In this document: positions 43,368 to 53,034 of the stretch, one piece after another | Layout: each line of letters begins with the position of its first letter | How positions within the stretch are numbered: position 1 is the first letter of the stretch | Notes under the pieces: generated by a model | Database searches by the model: none | What the model was told of the DNA's origin: nothing | The model's input: the letters and a program-made list of their open reading frames with translations, nothing else | Program-made: the position numbers and the translations under genes | NCBI RefSeq assembly: GCF_029625905.1 | Contig: NZ_JARTLM010000010.1 | Coordinates: forward strand, 1 to 64,000 | DNA: 64,000 nucleotides | Origin: Hydrogenovibrio sp. 3SP14C1 | GTDB taxonomy: Bacteria > Pseudomonadota > Gammaproteobacteria > Thiomicrospirales > Thiomicrospiraceae | Reading direction: 5' to 3'

Positions 43368-44054
43368 TTACTCAGGGCTTGATTTAATAAGGAGCGTATC
43401 AACGCCTAACGCCCGAAGTTCATTGCGCTTTTTATTCATCACTAAGCGATCCTCGAAAGGTCCAATCCGTAATCGATAATACACTCGGTCTTCCTGCTTC
43501 AGTTCCGAGATCGTTAAATCCTGACCATGTGACTTTAAGCGTGACTTTTCTCTCAAGGCCACTTTTTTTGATCCGAAAGTTCCCGCTTGAATGTAATAAG
43601 GAGATGATAAGGCAACAGAAATCGGAATCGCATCAACAACCACCTCGGTTTTAGCCAACCCTTGATAAAAAGTATAGTGGATTGGTTTTTGCGCTTGTGT
43701 TTCCTCAGAGACGGTCGGTAAGCTTTCAACAACTAAAGGTTCTTTACTGTCTAGCTCAACTGGTTTTTGAGCTACTTTTGCCGTAGAGGTTTGAGGTTTG
43801 AAGTTTGGGGTTTGCACCATTGTCGCAGAAGACTCAACGTCTTTTACGGACGACTTGACTCCGTTTTGGGCAAAATGTTGAACGGCGATAAAACCCAAAA
43901 TCAAAGTAACCGACATCCCTAAAGCAACTAACCAAACCCATCTTGGCGAACCGGAGGTCGGTGTAACCGTCTCCTCTTGAGACAATTGTGATTTTCGTTG
44001 AAAAGGCTGCCTTTGTGTATGACCATGTCGGTAATCACGAGTATATTGCTTCAT
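43368..44054 (-). CDS. SPOR-domain cell division protein (FtsN-like)
   Basis: A membrane protein of about 229 residues. The N-terminal cytoplasmic part is basic, with one helix (about 42-62, WVWLVALGMSVTLILGFIAV) and a Ser/Thr/Lys-rich periplasmic linker. A C-terminal SPOR domain (about 150-228) has YIQAGTFGSKKVA and YYRLRIGPFEDR. SPOR domains bind denuded glycan at the septum. Its position next to argS is that of FtsN in many gammaproteobacteria, but FtsN proteins are poorly conserved. The start is set at the second Met because AAAGGGA is then at the right distance. Confidence 0.82.
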   Translation of the reverse strand: MKQYTRDYRHGHTQRQPFQRKSQLSQEETVTPTSGSPRWVWLVALGMSVTLILGFIAVQHFAQNGVKSSVKDVESSATMVQTPNFKPQTSTAKVAQKPVELDSKEPLVVESLPTVSEETQAQKPIHYTFYQGLAKTEVVVDAIPISVALSSPYYIQAGTFGSKKVALREKSRLKSHGQDLTISELKQEDRVYYRLRIGPFEDRLVMNKKRNELRALGVDTLLIKSSPE

Positions 44055-44118
44055 ACACATTCCCTTTGCAAAAAGAGAGCCCGTTTATTTGAAGTGTTTT
44101 CTTTCAACAAAACCACCC

Positions 44119-45897
44119 TTACATTTTTTCTGGTGCGGCGACACTTAATAATTCCAACCCATTTTTCAGCACTTGACGTACAGCGACCACCAATGTCAAA
44201 CGTGCATTTCTTAACGGTTCATACTCAACAATAAACTGGGTCGAATTATAATAAGCATGCAACCCATGCGCCAATTCTTTTAAGTAATAAGCAATTTGAT
44301 GGGGTTCATAGACCTGTGCTGCACGCGCTATAATCTCAGGGTATTTGCCTAACAAAGTAGCCAAATCTGCTTCTGGCTCCAATGTTAAACGACTTAAATT
44401 TGCCAAGCCCATTTCAGTATCTAACGCATAACCACGCTCTTCTGCCAATGACAAAACCTGACAAATACGAGCATGGGCGTATTGGATATAATAAACCGGA
44501 TTTTCATTTGATTTCGACTTCGCCAAATCAAGATCAAAGTCCATATGTTGCTCAGACTTACGCTGCACATAAAAGAAACGTGCCGCATCTGCGCCCACTT
44601 CATCTCGCAACTCTCGCAGGGTAACAAACTGTCCAGAGCGAGTCGACATAGAGAGCTTTTCACCCCCACGATATAACACGGCAAATTGCACAAGTAGCAC
44701 CTCTAAAGCATCCGGGTTAGTTTCCATCGCCTGCATAGCCGCTTTGACACGAGGCACATACCCATGATGGTCAGATCCCCAAATATCAATCAGTACGTCA
44801 AACCCTCTCTCAAGTTTGTTGAAGTGGTAAGCGATATCAGATGCAAAATACGTTTTTAGACCATTATCACGCACGACCACTCTATCTTTTTCATCACCAT
44901 ACTCTGATGATTTAAACCATAAAGCGCCATTTTTTTCATAAATTTTTCCGGCGGCCTGCAACTTTTCAAGAGCCGCATCAATTACGCCAGAATCCATCAA
45001 AGAGCGCTCTGAGAACCAATTCTCAAACTCGACGCCAAACTCTGCTAAATCTTCACGAATGTCGCCTAGAATGACATCCAATGCTTTTTCAAACACCAAA
45101 CGATAATGTGTTTCTCCCAGAAGCGATTTGGCCTGTTCAATCAAGCCATCAATATGCTTTTCTTTATCGCCTTGAGTTTCACCGGCAGCGTTCGTCGTTT
45201 CATCTTTTGCCACACCCTCAAACACCACCTGTGCGGATTTTCTCAACGCATCGCCTTTTTCTTCATACAACGATTGCGCGATATCAAAGATGTAATCCCC
45301 TTTATATCCGTTGCTTGGAAACGTTAACTCTTCTCCACAATGCTGTAAGTAACGCAACCAGGTTGATGCCGCTAAAATATCCATTTGACGCCCGGCATCA
45401 TTCACATAATACTCACGCGAGACTTGAAAACCTGCTTTTGACAACAAACTGGCCACACTGGCTCCATAAGCCGCCCCTCGACCATGCCCAACGTGCAATG
45501 GCCCGGTTGGGTTTGCTGAGACATATTCCACCAACACTGAACGACCCTGACCGACATTACATTCACCAAAAGCATCACCGGCTTCTAAAATCGTCGGTAG
45601 CACATTGAACTTCGCCACATCCAATACAAAAAAGTTGATAAACCCTGGACCCGCAATTTCTACTTTTTCAATCACCTCAGATTCTGGAAGGCGTGCGACG
45701 ATCATGTCAGCTATTTCTCTAGGTGGTTTACCGATGATTTTGGTCAACATCATCGCTAAGTTTGTGGCAAAGTCACCATGCGATTTATCACGGGTGTTTT
45801 CTACGTTCACACGAGGTTGGAAAGAGGCTTCTAAAATCCCCTCCTGTTTGAACTGATCGATAACCTCTGACAAAATTTCTGCAACTTGGTGCTTCAT
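44119..45897 (-). CDS. argS: Arginyl-tRNA synthetase
   Basis: A class I aminoacyl-tRNA synthetase of 592 residues. The HIGH signature reads HVGHG in NPTGPLHVGHGRGAAYG, and the KMSKS loop reads KLSMSTRSG. An N-terminal Add-1 domain and a C-terminal anticodon-binding helical domain with LNARLTLVVAVRQVLKNGL-type sequence complete the usual plan. It charges tRNA-Arg. It is followed after about 60 bases by the SPOR gene. Confidence 0.96.
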   Translation of the reverse strand: MKHQVAEILSEVIDQFKQEGILEASFQPRVNVENTRDKSHGDFATNLAMMLTKIIGKPPREIADMIVARLPESEVIEKVEIAGPGFINFFVLDVAKFNVLPTILEAGDAFGECNVGQGRSVLVEYVSANPTGPLHVGHGRGAAYGASVASLLSKAGFQVSREYYVNDAGRQMDILAASTWLRYLQHCGEELTFPSNGYKGDYIFDIAQSLYEEKGDALRKSAQVVFEGVAKDETTNAAGETQGDKEKHIDGLIEQAKSLLGETHYRLVFEKALDVILGDIREDLAEFGVEFENWFSERSLMDSGVIDAALEKLQAAGKIYEKNGALWFKSSEYGDEKDRVVVRDNGLKTYFASDIAYHFNKLERGFDVLIDIWGSDHHGYVPRVKAAMQAMETNPDALEVLLVQFAVLYRGGEKLSMSTRSGQFVTLRELRDEVGADAARFFYVQRKSEQHMDFDLDLAKSKSNENPVYYIQYAHARICQVLSLAEERGYALDTEMGLANLSRLTLEPEADLATLLGKYPEIIARAAQVYEPHQIAYYLKELAHGLHAYYNSTQFIVEYEPLRNARLTLVVAVRQVLKNGLELLSVAAPEKM

Positions 45898-46132
45898 GCG
45901 GACTGATCTCTTTATTGATTCTTTAAAATTAACCGCATATTTTACCTTTTATCGAACCAACTATCCGATAAAATCTGGATAAATTCATTATTTTTCTCTA
46001 GATATCTACCTAAGAATTCATTTCAAATTACTTCTTTACATGTGCGCTTTTTTTTTCAATAATCTCATTTACTTACAAAAAAATACTTATCAATGGTGAT
46101 ATGCTTTTATCAATTTGTCAGGTTTGGAAGTT

Positions 46133-47656
46133 ATGAAGGTTGCTAGTCATTCTTCATTTCGCTATTTTTCTGCCTTTTTTCTGGCTTTGTTTGGATTCCT
46201 ATTCATTGCCTCTCAATACCCTATTGCCCCGATAACCACCTTTGATATTAATTGGAATCTGTATTTTCAAATTGCGATAGGTCTTTTCTTTTTATTTGCT
46301 TTTATTGGCTATAAACGATTTCAAAAACTTAATAAACAAGCTGAGCTGCAAGCCGAAGAGGCAAAGCAAAAACTGCGCGCCGTTAAACGACAGCATGAAT
46401 TAGAAAAAAAGCGCTTATCTTTCGTGCTCGATTGCAGTCGACTGGCTTATTGGGAATGGGACATCAAAAACAATCAAGCGTATTTTTCAGATTTATGGCA
46501 AGAAATGATTGGGTTTAATCATCATGATTTTCCGCAAGATTTACATGCCTGGCAAGCTCGCATCCACCCTTTAGATCAAGAACAAGTTCAAAAAAAGCTC
46601 CTTAAACTGCTTAGCCATCAAGTGACTAATTACGAAGACACTCATCGAGTCATGGATGTAAACGGAGATTACATTTGGGTTTATGATCGGGGTCAGACCA
46701 TCACCAATGAGCTTGGCAATGTCGAAAAATTAAGCTGTGTCCGTTTAAACATTACTCAACAAAAGCAACTTGAGGAAGAACTGACATTAGACAAAATCTT
46801 ACTTGAAAACACCCAAGAAGCGATTGCGATTACCAATGAAAACCTATCTTTTATTCGTACCAATCCCTCTTTCCACGACGCTTTTGGATTAACACAAGCC
46901 GACTTAGCCAAAATGACGCTAAGGGATTTGTTGGATAATTTACAAGACGAACCGCCGCAAGACATTTTAATGCAGGTTGACAAAGACTTAGCTTGGCGTG
47001 GTGAACTGACTTTACACCATACCAATGGGGAGCTTGCTCGATCGAGTTTAGTAGATTGCCAGAAAGTCATTCACCAAACCACTCAGACGACTCACTATGC
47101 CTTAGTTTATACCGACATTACCGAATTGAAACAAACCCAACAAGAGCTGAGCTTCTTAGCGAATACCGATATTGTCACCGGCTTGCCTAACCGAAATTAT
47201 TTTTATCAGGCGCTCGATGAATGGCTAGAAACCTTTGCGGCCTCTGGCAACAAGTTTACCTTGATGTTTTTAGACCTGGATAACTTCAAAACCGTCAATG
47301 ATACTCTAGGGCATGACACGGGAGATCACTTGCTCAAATCGGTGAGTGAGCTCATCGCTGAACATATTGCTAAAGATACTTTGTTTGCCCGTGTTGGGGG
47401 CGATGAATTTGTTATTTTATGTCGTGCCTATACGACACCTGAACAGCTCAATGAGATTGGAAACAACCTTAACCAACTTCTCAGCCAGCCGTTCAACATT
47501 GGAGACCATGAAATTAAAATTGGTTCCAGCATTGGAATTGCACTCTTCCCTGACCATGGCGCAAGCAAAGCAACTTTGCTTAAGCATGCCGATCAAGCAA
47601 TGTATCAGGCAAAGAATGCCGGCAAGGGTCGTTATAAAATCTACCACGCCTGGTAG
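46133..47656 (+). CDS. Membrane-anchored PAS-PAS-GGDEF diguanylate cyclase
   Basis: This protein of about 507 residues has two membrane helices near the N-terminus (about 10-32 and 43-63). Two PAS domains follow (about 95-220, with YWEWDIKNNQAYFSD, and 220-335). The GGDEF domain is intact (VGGDEFVILC, DLDNFKTVNDTLGHDTGD). It should make c-di-GMP in response to a signal read by the PAS domains. The start is set at the ATG at 46133, which is preceded by TTGGAAG; the frame opens six codons earlier at a TTG. Its stop is embedded in a terminator shared with topA. Confidence 0.88.
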   Translation: MKVASHSSFRYFSAFFLALFGFLFIASQYPIAPITTFDINWNLYFQIAIGLFFLFAFIGYKRFQKLNKQAELQAEEAKQKLRAVKRQHELEKKRLSFVLDCSRLAYWEWDIKNNQAYFSDLWQEMIGFNHHDFPQDLHAWQARIHPLDQEQVQKKLLKLLSHQVTNYEDTHRVMDVNGDYIWVYDRGQTITNELGNVEKLSCVRLNITQQKQLEEELTLDKILLENTQEAIAITNENLSFIRTNPSFHDAFGLTQADLAKMTLRDLLDNLQDEPPQDILMQVDKDLAWRGELTLHHTNGELARSSLVDCQKVIHQTTQTTHYALVYTDITELKQTQQELSFLANTDIVTGLPNRNYFYQALDEWLETFAASGNKFTLMFLDLDNFKTVNDTLGHDTGDHLLKSVSELIAEHIAKDTLFARVGGDEFVILCRAYTTPEQLNEIGNNLNQLLSQPFNIGDHEIKIGSSIGIALFPDHGASKATLLKHADQAMYQAKNAGKGRYKIYHAW

Positions 47657-47661
47657 ATTTT
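47636..47661. terminator. Bidirectional terminator overlapping a stop codon
   Basis: AAAATCTACCA and its exact complement flank the loop CGCC. The cyclase stop TAG lies in the right arm, and the topA stop is 3 bases further on. The loop region CCACGCCTGG is one base away from CCAGGCCTGG. Confidence 0.85.
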
Positions 47662-47663
47662 AA

Positions 47664-50171
47664 TTACTTCTTATCCGTTGTCTTTTTGGCGGGCGATTTA
47701 CGCGCAGGTTTTTTAGCCGGTGTTTTTTTCGCGGCGGGCTTTTTCGCGGCTGGTTTCTTAGCGGTGCTTTTCTTAGCAGCGGTTTTTTTAGCCGGCGCCT
47801 TCTTTTTCGCACCCGCTCGTCCACGCTTTTTCGGCTCTGGCGCTTCATCCAAACGTTTTTGGCATTCTTCAAAGCTGAGTTCCAACGCGTCTTCATCTTT
47901 TTTGATCTTAGCGTTCTTTTTCGTTGTCACATCCGTGATGTAAGGCCCCCATCGACCTTTTAAAATTTTCACATCAGTTTCAGGGAAAACCTTAATAATC
48001 TTTTCCGCTTCGGTCACAATTTTGGACTGAATCAACGCAACGGCATCTTCCATCTCAATACTGAGAGGGTCAAACCCCTTGATGGGTGCATACATTTTAG
48101 GACCATATTCCAAGTAGGGTCCAAAAGGGCCCTGCTTGGCAATAATGACTTGCCCTTTTTCAACGGCAAACTCCGTTCCATCAACCGCTTTGGCTGAAAA
48201 AGATTCCGGCATCTCACCGACTTCACGCGGCAATTTAAACAGTTCTAATGCTTCATCTAGTTTCAGTGTATCCATCTTTTGCCCAGGCATTAAGCTGGCA
48301 AAAGTTGGTTTCTCATCATTCTCACCATCGCCTAATTGTACATAAGGCCCAAAGCGTCCAATCTTAACGAACATCGGCTTACCAGTTTTTGGGTCATCTC
48401 CCAAAGCACGAGATTGTCCAGCTTCTTCCCTAGAAACATCTTCAGCAGCATCCACTCTTGGATGGAATTGCTGATAAAACTTCGTTAACATTTCCTGCCA
48501 AGACTCTTTACCTTGCGCAATAGTATCGAACTCAGATTCCACTAAAGCGGTAAATTTATAATCCAGAACGTCTCCAAAATGCTTTACTAAAAAGTTGGTG
48601 ACAATACCCGCAATATCAGTTGGAAAGAGTTTATTTTTTTCCGTCCCAGTAGTTTCCGTCAAAGTACTGGCTTCAATCCCATCTACGGTCAGAGCCAGTT
48701 GGCGATAATCACGCTGACGCCCTTCACGGTCTTCTTTAACCACATAACCACGCTGCTGAACAGTATCAATGGTCGGTGCATAAGTGGACGGACGACCAAT
48801 CCCCATCTCTTCTAACGTTCGAACCAAACTCGCTTCATTATATCGAGCAGGCGGTCTTGAGAAACTCTGTCTTACCGTCAAAACACCCAGCTGCAAAGCT
48901 TGCCCGACCGTTAATGGAGGAAGCTGCCCTTCTTTGGCCTCATCATCCAAATTGTAGACTTTTAAGAAACCTTCAAAGGTGATGACTTCGCCTTTTGCCA
49001 CTAGTTTTTCATTAGGCATACTGGCTAACGCAATATCTACATTCGTGCGTTTTAATTGAGCATCTGCCATTTGCGAGGCAATCGCTCGTCGCCAAATAAG
49101 CTGATAAAGACGCTGTTCGTTTCGTTCTCCCGTCACCGACTGGACTGAAAAATCGGTTGGTCGAATCGCCTCATGCGCTTCTTGAGCATCCGCATTTTTG
49201 GTTTTATAACGACGCGTTTGTGAATAGGATTCTCCAAACTCGGACACGATTTCGTCGTGTGCTTTCTGAATGGCTTCTTCAGAGAGATTGACCGAGTCGG
49301 TACGCATATAGGTAATCTTCCCAGACTCATACAAGCGTTGCGCAATCATCATGGTTTGCTTCACTGAAAAGCCCAGCTTTGAAGATGCTTCTTGTTGCAA
49401 AGTCGATGTTGTAAAAGGCGCTTTAGGTGATTTTTTCGCGGGCTTTTCTTCCAACTGAGAAACCGTCAATGTTGTGGTTTTGACCTGCTCTAAATAAGCC
49501 TGAGCTTCTTCTTCGGTTTTAAACGCAGTGCTCCGCTTCACTTCAACCGTTCCAACCACCTTTTGGTGTTCATCCAGAATATCCAGAGAGCCTTGTAAGC
49601 GATACACATAATCCGATTCAAAGGCATCAATCTCGCGTTCTCTTTCGACAATCAGTCGAACGGCAACGGACTGAACTCGGCCTGCAGACAAGCCTGTTCG
49701 AATTTTTTTCCATAAAATAGGGGATAATTCAAACCCCACGATACGGTCAAGAATACGGCGAGCCTGTTGCGCCTCAACCAAATCCATATCCACTTTGCGA
49801 GGTTCGGCAATGGCTTTCTGTATCGCTGTTTTGGTAATTTCATGAAACACAATACGCTTGGTGTCGTTGACATCAAGCTTTAAGGCTTCCGCTAGGTGCC
49901 AGGCAATGGCTTCCCCTTCGCGGTCCTCATCCGTTGCCAGCCAGACCGTTTCGGCCTCTTTAGTCAACTTACGTAATTCGGTAACGGTTTTCTTTTTGTC
50001 CGGTGAAATTTCGTAATTCGGCATAAAACCATTTTCAATATCTATCCCCATCCCTTTTTTCTGGATGTCACGGATATGGCCATAGCTTGAACGAACGGTA
50101 AACCCTTTGCCCAAGTATTTTTCAATGGTCTTAGCTTTAGCAGGAGACTCCACTATCACCAAATTAGTCAT
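47664..50171 (-). CDS. topA: DNA topoisomerase I with lysine-rich tail
   Basis: The enzyme relaxes negative supercoils by cutting one strand. The 835-residue protein has an N-terminal Toprim domain (VIVESPAKAKTIEKYLG, ATDEDREGEAIAWHL) and the active-site Tyr in KITYMRTDSVNLS. Several topoisomerase C-terminal repeats follow (KIGRFGPYVQLGD, KQGPFGPYLEYG, KGRWGPYITD). No Cys4 zinc fingers are seen. The last 55 or so residues are a run of AAKK/PAKK units like histone H1 tails, probably for DNA binding. It converges on the diguanylate cyclase gene with a shared terminator. Confidence 0.95.
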   Translation of the reverse strand: MTNLVIVESPAKAKTIEKYLGKGFTVRSSYGHIRDIQKKGMGIDIENGFMPNYEISPDKKKTVTELRKLTKEAETVWLATDEDREGEAIAWHLAEALKLDVNDTKRIVFHEITKTAIQKAIAEPRKVDMDLVEAQQARRILDRIVGFELSPILWKKIRTGLSAGRVQSVAVRLIVEREREIDAFESDYVYRLQGSLDILDEHQKVVGTVEVKRSTAFKTEEEAQAYLEQVKTTTLTVSQLEEKPAKKSPKAPFTTSTLQQEASSKLGFSVKQTMMIAQRLYESGKITYMRTDSVNLSEEAIQKAHDEIVSEFGESYSQTRRYKTKNADAQEAHEAIRPTDFSVQSVTGERNEQRLYQLIWRRAIASQMADAQLKRTNVDIALASMPNEKLVAKGEVITFEGFLKVYNLDDEAKEGQLPPLTVGQALQLGVLTVRQSFSRPPARYNEASLVRTLEEMGIGRPSTYAPTIDTVQQRGYVVKEDREGRQRDYRQLALTVDGIEASTLTETTGTEKNKLFPTDIAGIVTNFLVKHFGDVLDYKFTALVESEFDTIAQGKESWQEMLTKFYQQFHPRVDAAEDVSREEAGQSRALGDDPKTGKPMFVKIGRFGPYVQLGDGENDEKPTFASLMPGQKMDTLKLDEALELFKLPREVGEMPESFSAKAVDGTEFAVEKGQVIIAKQGPFGPYLEYGPKMYAPIKGFDPLSIEMEDAVALIQSKIVTEAEKIIKVFPETDVKILKGRWGPYITDVTTKKNAKIKKDEDALELSFEECQKRLDEAPEPKKRGRAGAKKKAPAKKTAAKKSTAKKPAAKKPAAKKTPAKKPARKSPAKKTTDKK

Positions 50172-50425
50172 ATATTTTATTCTCTATTTCAGTCGGTTTA
50201 TTTTTTAAAGAGTGCAAAAAAAGCCTAATAAATGCAAACTTTTATTTTCAATCAATCTTTAACTCTTTCAATGATTGATTGTGATTCAATTCTGTTAACT
50301 GGCAATTTCAACAGCCCATCTTGGGCTCGCATAAGCATTTGAGTAGCGAAGCCACTCTGAAACATGTTAAGCTTATTAACAACCAATCTATCTTATATCA
50401 TTGTTCTAAAAAGGCATAACGGGTA

Positions 50426-51328
50426 ATGAAACAAGCGAATTTACTGATTGTTGAAGACGATCTAATCAGTTTAAAACTGCTTCAAAGCTTTCTGAAAACC
50501 GAAAACTTTACTTTATACATTGCCAATGATGGAGAAGAAGCTTCTCGCCTTATTCAGCAAAAACCCAAAGACTTCTTCCACTGCATCATTTCTGATTACC
50601 TTATGCCAAACAAAGATGGCATTCAGCTGCTGGAAGAACTTAAACAAGATCCTGAATACAAAAAAATTCCGTTTATTTTACAAACCTCTGCCAACAGCGA
50701 AGCAGAAATTCAACGCGGGATTAATGCTGGCGCATTCTACTATCTAATTAAGCCAATTACCAAAGAAACCTTAATTTCAGTTGTTAATGCCGCCTTAAAA
50801 GACTTTAAAAATCATCGAGAAGCACTCACCACCATTGAAGGGATCAACAGCGCTTTCCCTCTGATGAAAAGTGGTCATTTTCAATTTCAAACATTGGATG
50901 AAGCCAAACACCTGTCTAACTTTATTGCATTTTTAACCAAAGATCCCAACAGCATCGGTATTGGATATTTAGAACTCATGATCAATGCGGTCGAGCATGG
51001 CAACCTAGGGATTACCTACGATGAAAAAACCCAGCTCATTAATGACGCTCGTTTGCATGATGAAATTGCTTACCGTCTCAGTTTGCCGGAAAACCAGGAG
51101 AAATACGTCACGGTTGATTTAGACCATTCTGATTCTGACCTGACGGTGACCATCACTGATATGGGCCCCGGATTTGACTATGAAAAGTATTTAGAGTTCT
51201 CCATTGACCGCGCAATGGACAATCATGGCCGTGGGATTATGATGGCAAATAAATTGAGTTTTGATGACTTAGAGTACTCTGAAAATGGTCGAAAAGTCCG
51301 TTGTAAAACGACCCAATTAAGAACTTAA
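50426..51328 (+). CDS. Receiver - RsbW-like ATPase response regulator
   Basis: The protein has 300 residues. Residues 1-125 are a receiver domain (LIVEDDLISLKLL; phospho-acceptor Asp in CIISDYLMPNKDG; Lys in LIKPIT). The C-terminal part (about 175-300) is a HATPase_c_2 domain of the anti-sigma-factor kinase kind (ELMINAVEHGNLG, ITDMGPGFDYEKY, HGRGIMMANKL). Such proteins usually work in partner-switching networks or as stand-alone signal outputs. No partner is adjacent. The stop overlaps that of the convergent dprA gene (TTAA). Confidence 0.86.
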   Translation: MKQANLLIVEDDLISLKLLQSFLKTENFTLYIANDGEEASRLIQQKPKDFFHCIISDYLMPNKDGIQLLEELKQDPEYKKIPFILQTSANSEAEIQRGINAGAFYYLIKPITKETLISVVNAALKDFKNHREALTTIEGINSAFPLMKSGHFQFQTLDEAKHLSNFIAFLTKDPNSIGIGYLELMINAVEHGNLGITYDEKTQLINDARLHDEIAYRLSLPENQEKYVTVDLDHSDSDLTVTITDMGPGFDYEKYLEFSIDRAMDNHGRGIMMANKLSFDDLEYSENGRKVRCKTTQLRT

Positions 51329-52458
51329 TTCAAACGACGCCACCTTCCTGCAGACAAAGCTTCAACGCTGCCTTCCAATTCCAGCATCAATAATTGGCTC
51401 TGGATATCTGACACCGGCAATTTACTTAAAACGACCAACTCATCTAAGCCTATCGGCTCAAACTCGATATACTGCAAAAGGCTACTAGATTCCGCTACAA
51501 CGTCTTTTTCATTTGAGCCATCTTGCTCTGCAGATGTATCATTAAGTGATAGTTGTAAAATTGCCGATAACTCTTCCAAAATATCCTGTCCCGACTCCAC
51601 CAACTTCGCCCCTTGACGAATCAACTGATGACACCCTTTTGCCTGGGGGCTATTAATAGATCCCGGCACGGCAAAGACTTCTCTGTCCTGCTCGAGTGCT
51701 GTTCTTGCCGTGATGAGAGAACCGCTTTTTAATGCTGCTTCAACCACTAATGTTCCGACACTTAGACCAGAAATAATACGATTTCGTTGTGGGAAAAAAT
51801 GCGCCATCGGTTTCGAGCCTAAAGGGTATTCAGACACCAACACACCTTGATTGGCAATCTGCCGTGCGAGTTCTCGATTCGCAGCCGGATAAACTCGATC
51901 AAGCCCAGTTGCAACCACCGCGACCGTGGTGCCTTGCAAAGCTTGTGAGCTTGACGCCCCTGCTTGTAAGGCACCTTCATGAGCCGCTTTATCAATACCG
52001 GATGCCAACCCACTGGTAATCGTCAGCCCGACACTGGCAAGATACTGTGCAAAATCCATCGCCGTTAAGCGTCCCTGTTTAGAAGCATTCCGACTGCCGA
52101 CAATCGCCAACTGGGGTTCAGAAAGCAAGCTCACGTCTCCCCTTACATAAAGCAAAATCGGTGGATCTGAGATACGTTTCAGCAACTCAGGATAGGCCGC
52201 ATCTTTTAAGGTCAAAATGGTTTGTTCGGGTTGTTGTGACCAGGCAACTGCCTCAGCAACAAGAACATTATTTTCAGAATCGAACAAACGTTCAAGCTGT
52301 TTGGGCTTTAATAATTGACTCGATTGCCAACTCGCTTGCGAGGCAGCCATCGCTTGTGAGATACTGCCGAAATAAGATGTAATTTGAGGCAACTGCTTTG
52401 CATTGATGCGCGCAAAGTGTAATAAAAGCCAGTCATGCATGTTGTCTAAATCAGACAT
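51325..52458 (-). CDS. dprA: DNA processing protein DprA
   Basis: DprA loads RecA onto incoming single-stranded DNA during natural transformation. The 377-residue protein has an N-terminal SAM-like helical domain, a Rossmann-like core with VGSRNASKQGR, SGLASGIDKAAHEGAL and SEYPLGSKPMAHFFPQRNR, and a C-terminal winged-helix region. It lies upstream of and divergent to def, a common arrangement. Together with comM it makes competence plausible for this organism, though pilus and comEA/comEC genes are not in the window. Confidence 0.93.
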   Translation of the reverse strand: MSDLDNMHDWLLLHFARINAKQLPQITSYFGSISQAMAASQASWQSSQLLKPKQLERLFDSENNVLVAEAVAWSQQPEQTILTLKDAAYPELLKRISDPPILLYVRGDVSLLSEPQLAIVGSRNASKQGRLTAMDFAQYLASVGLTITSGLASGIDKAAHEGALQAGASSSQALQGTTVAVVATGLDRVYPAANRELARQIANQGVLVSEYPLGSKPMAHFFPQRNRIISGLSVGTLVVEAALKSGSLITARTALEQDREVFAVPGSINSPQAKGCHQLIRQGAKLVESGQDILEELSAILQLSLNDTSAEQDGSNEKDVVAESSSLLQYIEFEPIGLDELVVLSKLPVSDIQSQLLMLELEGSVEALSAGRWRRLN

Positions 52459-52524
52459 AGGTGACTCAATCCGCTATAATTTAGGGTCATTCATTCAAAA
52501 CGTTAAAAAAGTATACCTTGTATT

Positions 52525-53034
52525 ATGGATAAACTCGATATTGTTCTCTACCCCGATGACGGATTAAGAGAGGTTTGCAAGCCAATTCCTGAAATGACAG
52601 ATGAATTGGATAAACTCATTGATGAAATGTTTTACACCATGTATGACGCACCGGGAATTGGTCTGGCCGCACCTCAAGTGGCGGTGCAGCAGCGCTTAAT
52701 TGTAGTCGATATTTCTGAAACCAAAGACGAACCGATTGCTTTGTTGAACCCCGAAATTGTCAAAACTGCCGGCAAAATTACCTGGGAAGAAGGATGTCTT
52801 TCCATTCCAGGGATTTATGCTAAAGTCGACCGCCCATCAGATATTCTGGTCCGAGGCATGGATCGAGATGGGAAAACGATTGAATTTGAAGCCGATGAAC
52901 TTTTGGCTGTGTGTATTCAGCACGAAATTGATCATTTAAATGGCAAGCTGTTCATTGATCACTTATCTGGCTTAAAGCGTACCCGAGCGATTCAAAAATT
53001 TAAAAAAGAAATGGCAACTCAAGCAGACTCATGA
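52525..53034 (+). CDS. def: Peptide deformylase
   Basis: This enzyme removes the formyl group from new proteins. The 169 residues hold the three metal-site motifs: GIGLAAPQ, EGCLS (Cys91) and QHEIDH (His133, Glu134, His137). The length is standard. It starts the def-fmt-rsmB operon and overlaps fmt by four bases (ATGA). Confidence 0.97.
   Translation: MDKLDIVLYPDDGLREVCKPIPEMTDELDKLIDEMFYTMYDAPGIGLAAPQVAVQQRLIVVDISETKDEPIALLNPEIVKTAGKITWEEGCLSIPGIYAKVDRPSDILVRGMDRDGKTIEFEADELLAVCIQHEIDHLNGKLFIDHLSGLKRTRAIQKFKKEMATQADS

Noticed and set aside
50313-50327. Perfect small hairpin AGCCCA-TCT-TGGGCT between topA and the receiver gene
   Set aside because: No T run follows on either strand and no other structure supports a small RNA or riboswitch. 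It may be part of the topA leader, but nothing shows it.
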